From assembly GCA_002749535.1 (NCBI GenBank), contig MZZL01000410.1:8189-72188 (forward strand): a stretch of 64,000 nt of DNA. Direction: 5' to 3'. The notes under the pieces are model-generated. The model did no database searches. It was given only the letters and a program-made list of their open reading frames with translations, and was not told where the DNA came from. Shown one piece after another: positions 62,083-64,000 of this stretch. This DNA comes from Apophysomyces variabilis. Taxonomy: Eukaryota; Mucoromycota; Mucoromycetes; Mucorales; Mucoraceae. The first letter of the stretch is position 1. Each line of letters starts with the position of its first letter. Made by a program: the position numbers and the translations under genes.

Positions 62083-62150
62083 GAAATTTGTATATGCATC
62101 TTGCATTCACTTGGCGAAAAGCTATGTATGGTATAGCCAAACTGTCAGAC
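62083..62150 (+). repeat. Dispersed repeat C, copy 3
   Basis: It contains ATATGCATCTTGCATTCACTTGG, then GTATGGTATAGCC and CTGTCAGAC, aligning with the copies at 30361 and 34657. Its flanks are AT-rich and gene-free (61909-62426). Confidence 0.6.
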
Positions 62151-62426
62151 AAAGTACGTGAAACCAAGCATCTCAAAGTCCTAATACAAGACAATGGATA
62201 TGATTTGTTAGTTCAAGCTTAGTTTTCCAAGCGGTCAATTGCTTTTTGCAAGGTTGTCAGTCTGATTTTGTGAAAAAGAGCAAAATAAACCTTACCAAGA
62301 GTTCAAAGTAAAATAATTTTATTGGCTTATCAAAAGAGCGAATGCAAAATACAACGAATTAAGAAATTTTTTTTATCCTTCGGGTCGGTTCATTTAGATC
62401 TCCACAGTTAATGAAGCATAGCATTC

Positions 62427-63176
62427 ATGTCCAAAAAGCGATTTAGGAACGGCATCTACCATAAAGACAACGATGACAGCAAGAAAGACAAAAAGCCGAT
62501 GAAACGAATCAAATCAGCAACGTCGCAAATTGCTTTTTTGCCATGCGAGATTATTACATACATCTTTGTATTATCATCCAATCCACAGCTTCCTTTGGTG
62601 TGCCGTAATCTGATGCACATGCTATATAAATGTTCCGAAACGGTCAAGATGGAATGGCTTTTACATCGATATCATTATAACATTATTAAAGCCTTTGAAG
62701 AAGGCCTACGATTCTCATTTTTCGACATGCAATTACTGTCACACTTTGATAGACTATACCAGCAGCTTACACTAGAACCGAGCATTCCTTTCAAAAGCAA
62801 AACGATACCTGGCCATCTATTTGCTCGAACTGATACTAGTTTGGCAATGGAGCTTCTCAGTCGAGGAGGGTCGCCTAATAAACCTCAGGGTTATCCACTG
62901 GTGAAGTCAGCCCAGCTTGGACGTACCGATATGGTCAAGAAGTTAGTTGGCTATGGTGCAGATCCGACGATACGGTCAAATATGGCGCTGAGAGTATGTG
63001 CTGCTCGGGACAATCGAGAATTAGTCCGCTATTTTCTGGATGAACTTCATGTTAAACCGGATAGCAAAACATTAGAAGCATGCGTTCAAAAAGGACTCTG
63101 GGATATGGTTAAGATTCTGGTCGATCATGGCGCAGTTCCAGACATGTCCACAATCAATTCTACAATCATTCTGTAA
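62427..63176 (+). CDS. Single-exon ankyrin-repeat protein with F-box-like N-terminus
   Basis: 249 aa from ATG at 62427. A basic Lys-rich leader is followed by IAFLPCEIITYIFVLSSNPQLPLVCRNL, which resembles an F-box (Leu-Pro-x-Glu-Ile-hydrophobic with a later Leu-Val-Cys-Arg). From about residue 140, ankyrin-like units appear (AMELLSRGGSPN, SAQLGRTDMVKKLVGYGADPT, ACVQKGLWDMVKILVDHGAVPD). Such proteins are usually substrate adaptors of SCF ubiquitin ligases, but that role is inferred. No introns. The ankyrin part is short and ends close to the last repeat, so the protein may be truncated relative to relatives. Confidence 0.75.
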   Translation: MSKKRFRNGIYHKDNDDSKKDKKPMKRIKSATSQIAFLPCEIITYIFVLSSNPQLPLVCRNLMHMLYKCSETVKMEWLLHRYHYNIIKAFEEGLRFSFFDMQLLSHFDRLYQQLTLEPSIPFKSKTIPGHLFARTDTSLAMELLSRGGSPNKPQGYPLVKSAQLGRTDMVKKLVGYGADPTIRSNMALRVCAARDNRELVRYFLDELHVKPDSKTLEACVQKGLWDMVKILVDHGAVPDMSTINSTIIL

Positions 63177-63386
63177 CTTTTCTGCATTCATTGTATTTGT
63201 ATCTTCATTAAACATTGTAATTAACATAAAACGTTTTTATTCAATTTTTTTGGATCTTAAGAAAAGGTAGCCGATCCTATTATCCCTGACAGCATAGTAA
63301 ATTTATCAATCCGTTTTGCCTATTGCAATGTACGTCATTCCACGGAAGCATGAGAAGTATGTCTGCATCGGTGTGGCTTAAGTAAT

Positions 63387-64000
63387 TTAACGTCGACTCC
63401 TTTTACGGCTTGGTGATCTGGATAGCGAGCGAGATACCGACCGATATCTTAGTCTTTTCCGGGTGCGCGAGGGAGATCTTGAACTGGAAGGGGAGCGCGA
63501 TCGAGACCGCGATCGTGAGGAGGCATATCTACTAGGAGAACGCTTTCGTGATCTTGAATAACGATCATTGTAACGGTCTCGATTGCTCTCTCTGTAAGTT
63601 CTTCGACGGTCAAGTCGGCTGTGTGCACTTTCCTCATCCGAACCACTGCTGCTACTAGTGTCTGTATCGCTTTCTTCACTACTACTATCGTCCGATCCAG
63701 TGCCACTAGAATAGGAGTCAGAGTTGGAAACTGATGACTTGGATGACGCTGAATCCGTGTCTGATTCCGAATCGCTTGAACTTTCCCCGCTTGAAGTCGC
63801 TGAAGAATCCGAAGAAGAGGATGCGGAAGAAGATGTAGAAGAGGAGGAAGAAGATGTGGACGAGGATCTATGTATATGTGTAAGTCATATTGTTTCTTTG
63901 CATGCCTTATTTCCTATTTACCTGCGTCTCGTCTTTTTTTTCTTTTTCGCCGCCAAGATTTTGTCAGCTAACCCTTTCCTACAAAGGATAAGTATAATGT
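63387..64000 (-). CDS. RS-rich nuclear protein, 3' part (gene continues beyond the window)
   Basis: Minus-strand exons 63978-63922 and 63867-63387 are visible, and earlier exons lie outside the window. The peptide runs GLADKILAAKKKKKTRR into a long Ser-rich acidic tract (SSSTSSSS..., many Ser-Asp-Ser-Glu), then RRRTYRESNRDRYNDRYSRSRKR, and ends with Arg-Ser dipeptides (SRSRSRSRSP and SPSRKRSRR). RS domains of this kind belong to splicing or mRNA-processing factors. The family cannot be named without the N-terminal part. The intron 63868-63921 has canonical ends and frame agreement. Confidence 0.75.

Overview
The window looks like nuclear DNA of an early-diverging filamentous fungus, most likely a Mucorales-type member of Mucoromycota. 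The evidence is AT-rich spacers, protein genes split by many 50-120 nt GT-AG introns, a class IV chitin synthase beside a secreted chitin deacetylase (the chitosan wall typical of this group), eukaryotic housekeeping genes and a high load of decayed Tc1/mariner-like DNA transposons. The lineage call is an inference from gene content, not from a database match.

Layout. 0.4-5.4 kb: chitin synthase (+) and chitin deacetylase (-) meet tail to tail. 6.4-8.3 kb: mitochondrial tyrosyl-tRNA synthetase (+). 8.3-14 kb: no convincing gene; dispersed repeats, an A-rich tract, a GC-rich palindromic island and a small hAT-like element. 14.1-15.8 kb: MFS drug/proton antiporter (+). 16.8-24.3 kb: transposon graveyard, including a nearly perfect ~490 bp inverted repeat around a decayed, unrecognised coding region. 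25.4-26.4 kb: intronless beta-trefoil/aerolysin-type pore-forming protein (+). 26.7-29.3 kb: BRX1 (-) and an intronless metallo-beta-lactamase-fold hydrolase (-). 31.0-33.6 kb: GDA1/CD39 apyrase (-). 36.0-37.6 kb: SLC35F-type DMT transporter (+). 38.3-41.9 kb: YheT/ABHD-type hydrolase (-) and tRNA-dihydrouridine synthase DUS2 (+), divergent around a 230 bp assembly gap. 42.5-45.7 kb: mitochondrial NAD(H) kinase (-) and a SAP30BP/HCNGP homologue (+), sharing a 328 bp divergent promoter. 47.9-49.5 and 60.1-61.9 kb: two direct copies of a 1.5 kb transposon-derived unit. 51.3-52.2 kb: C2H2 zinc-finger protein (-). 56.5 kb: tRNA-Glu(CTC) (-). 62.4-63.2 kb: single-exon ankyrin-type protein (+). 63.4 kb to the end: 3' part of an RS-rich protein gene (-).

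How the genes relate. The synthase and deacetylase are consecutive steps of chitosan formation. The other neighbours share no obvious pathway, although mitochondrial tRNA charging, 60S assembly, tRNA modification and mitochondrial NADP(H) supply are all housekeeping functions. I resolved exon-intron structures by hand from splice signals, frame continuity and conserved motifs, and checked that summed exon lengths keep one frame. No transcript evidence was available.
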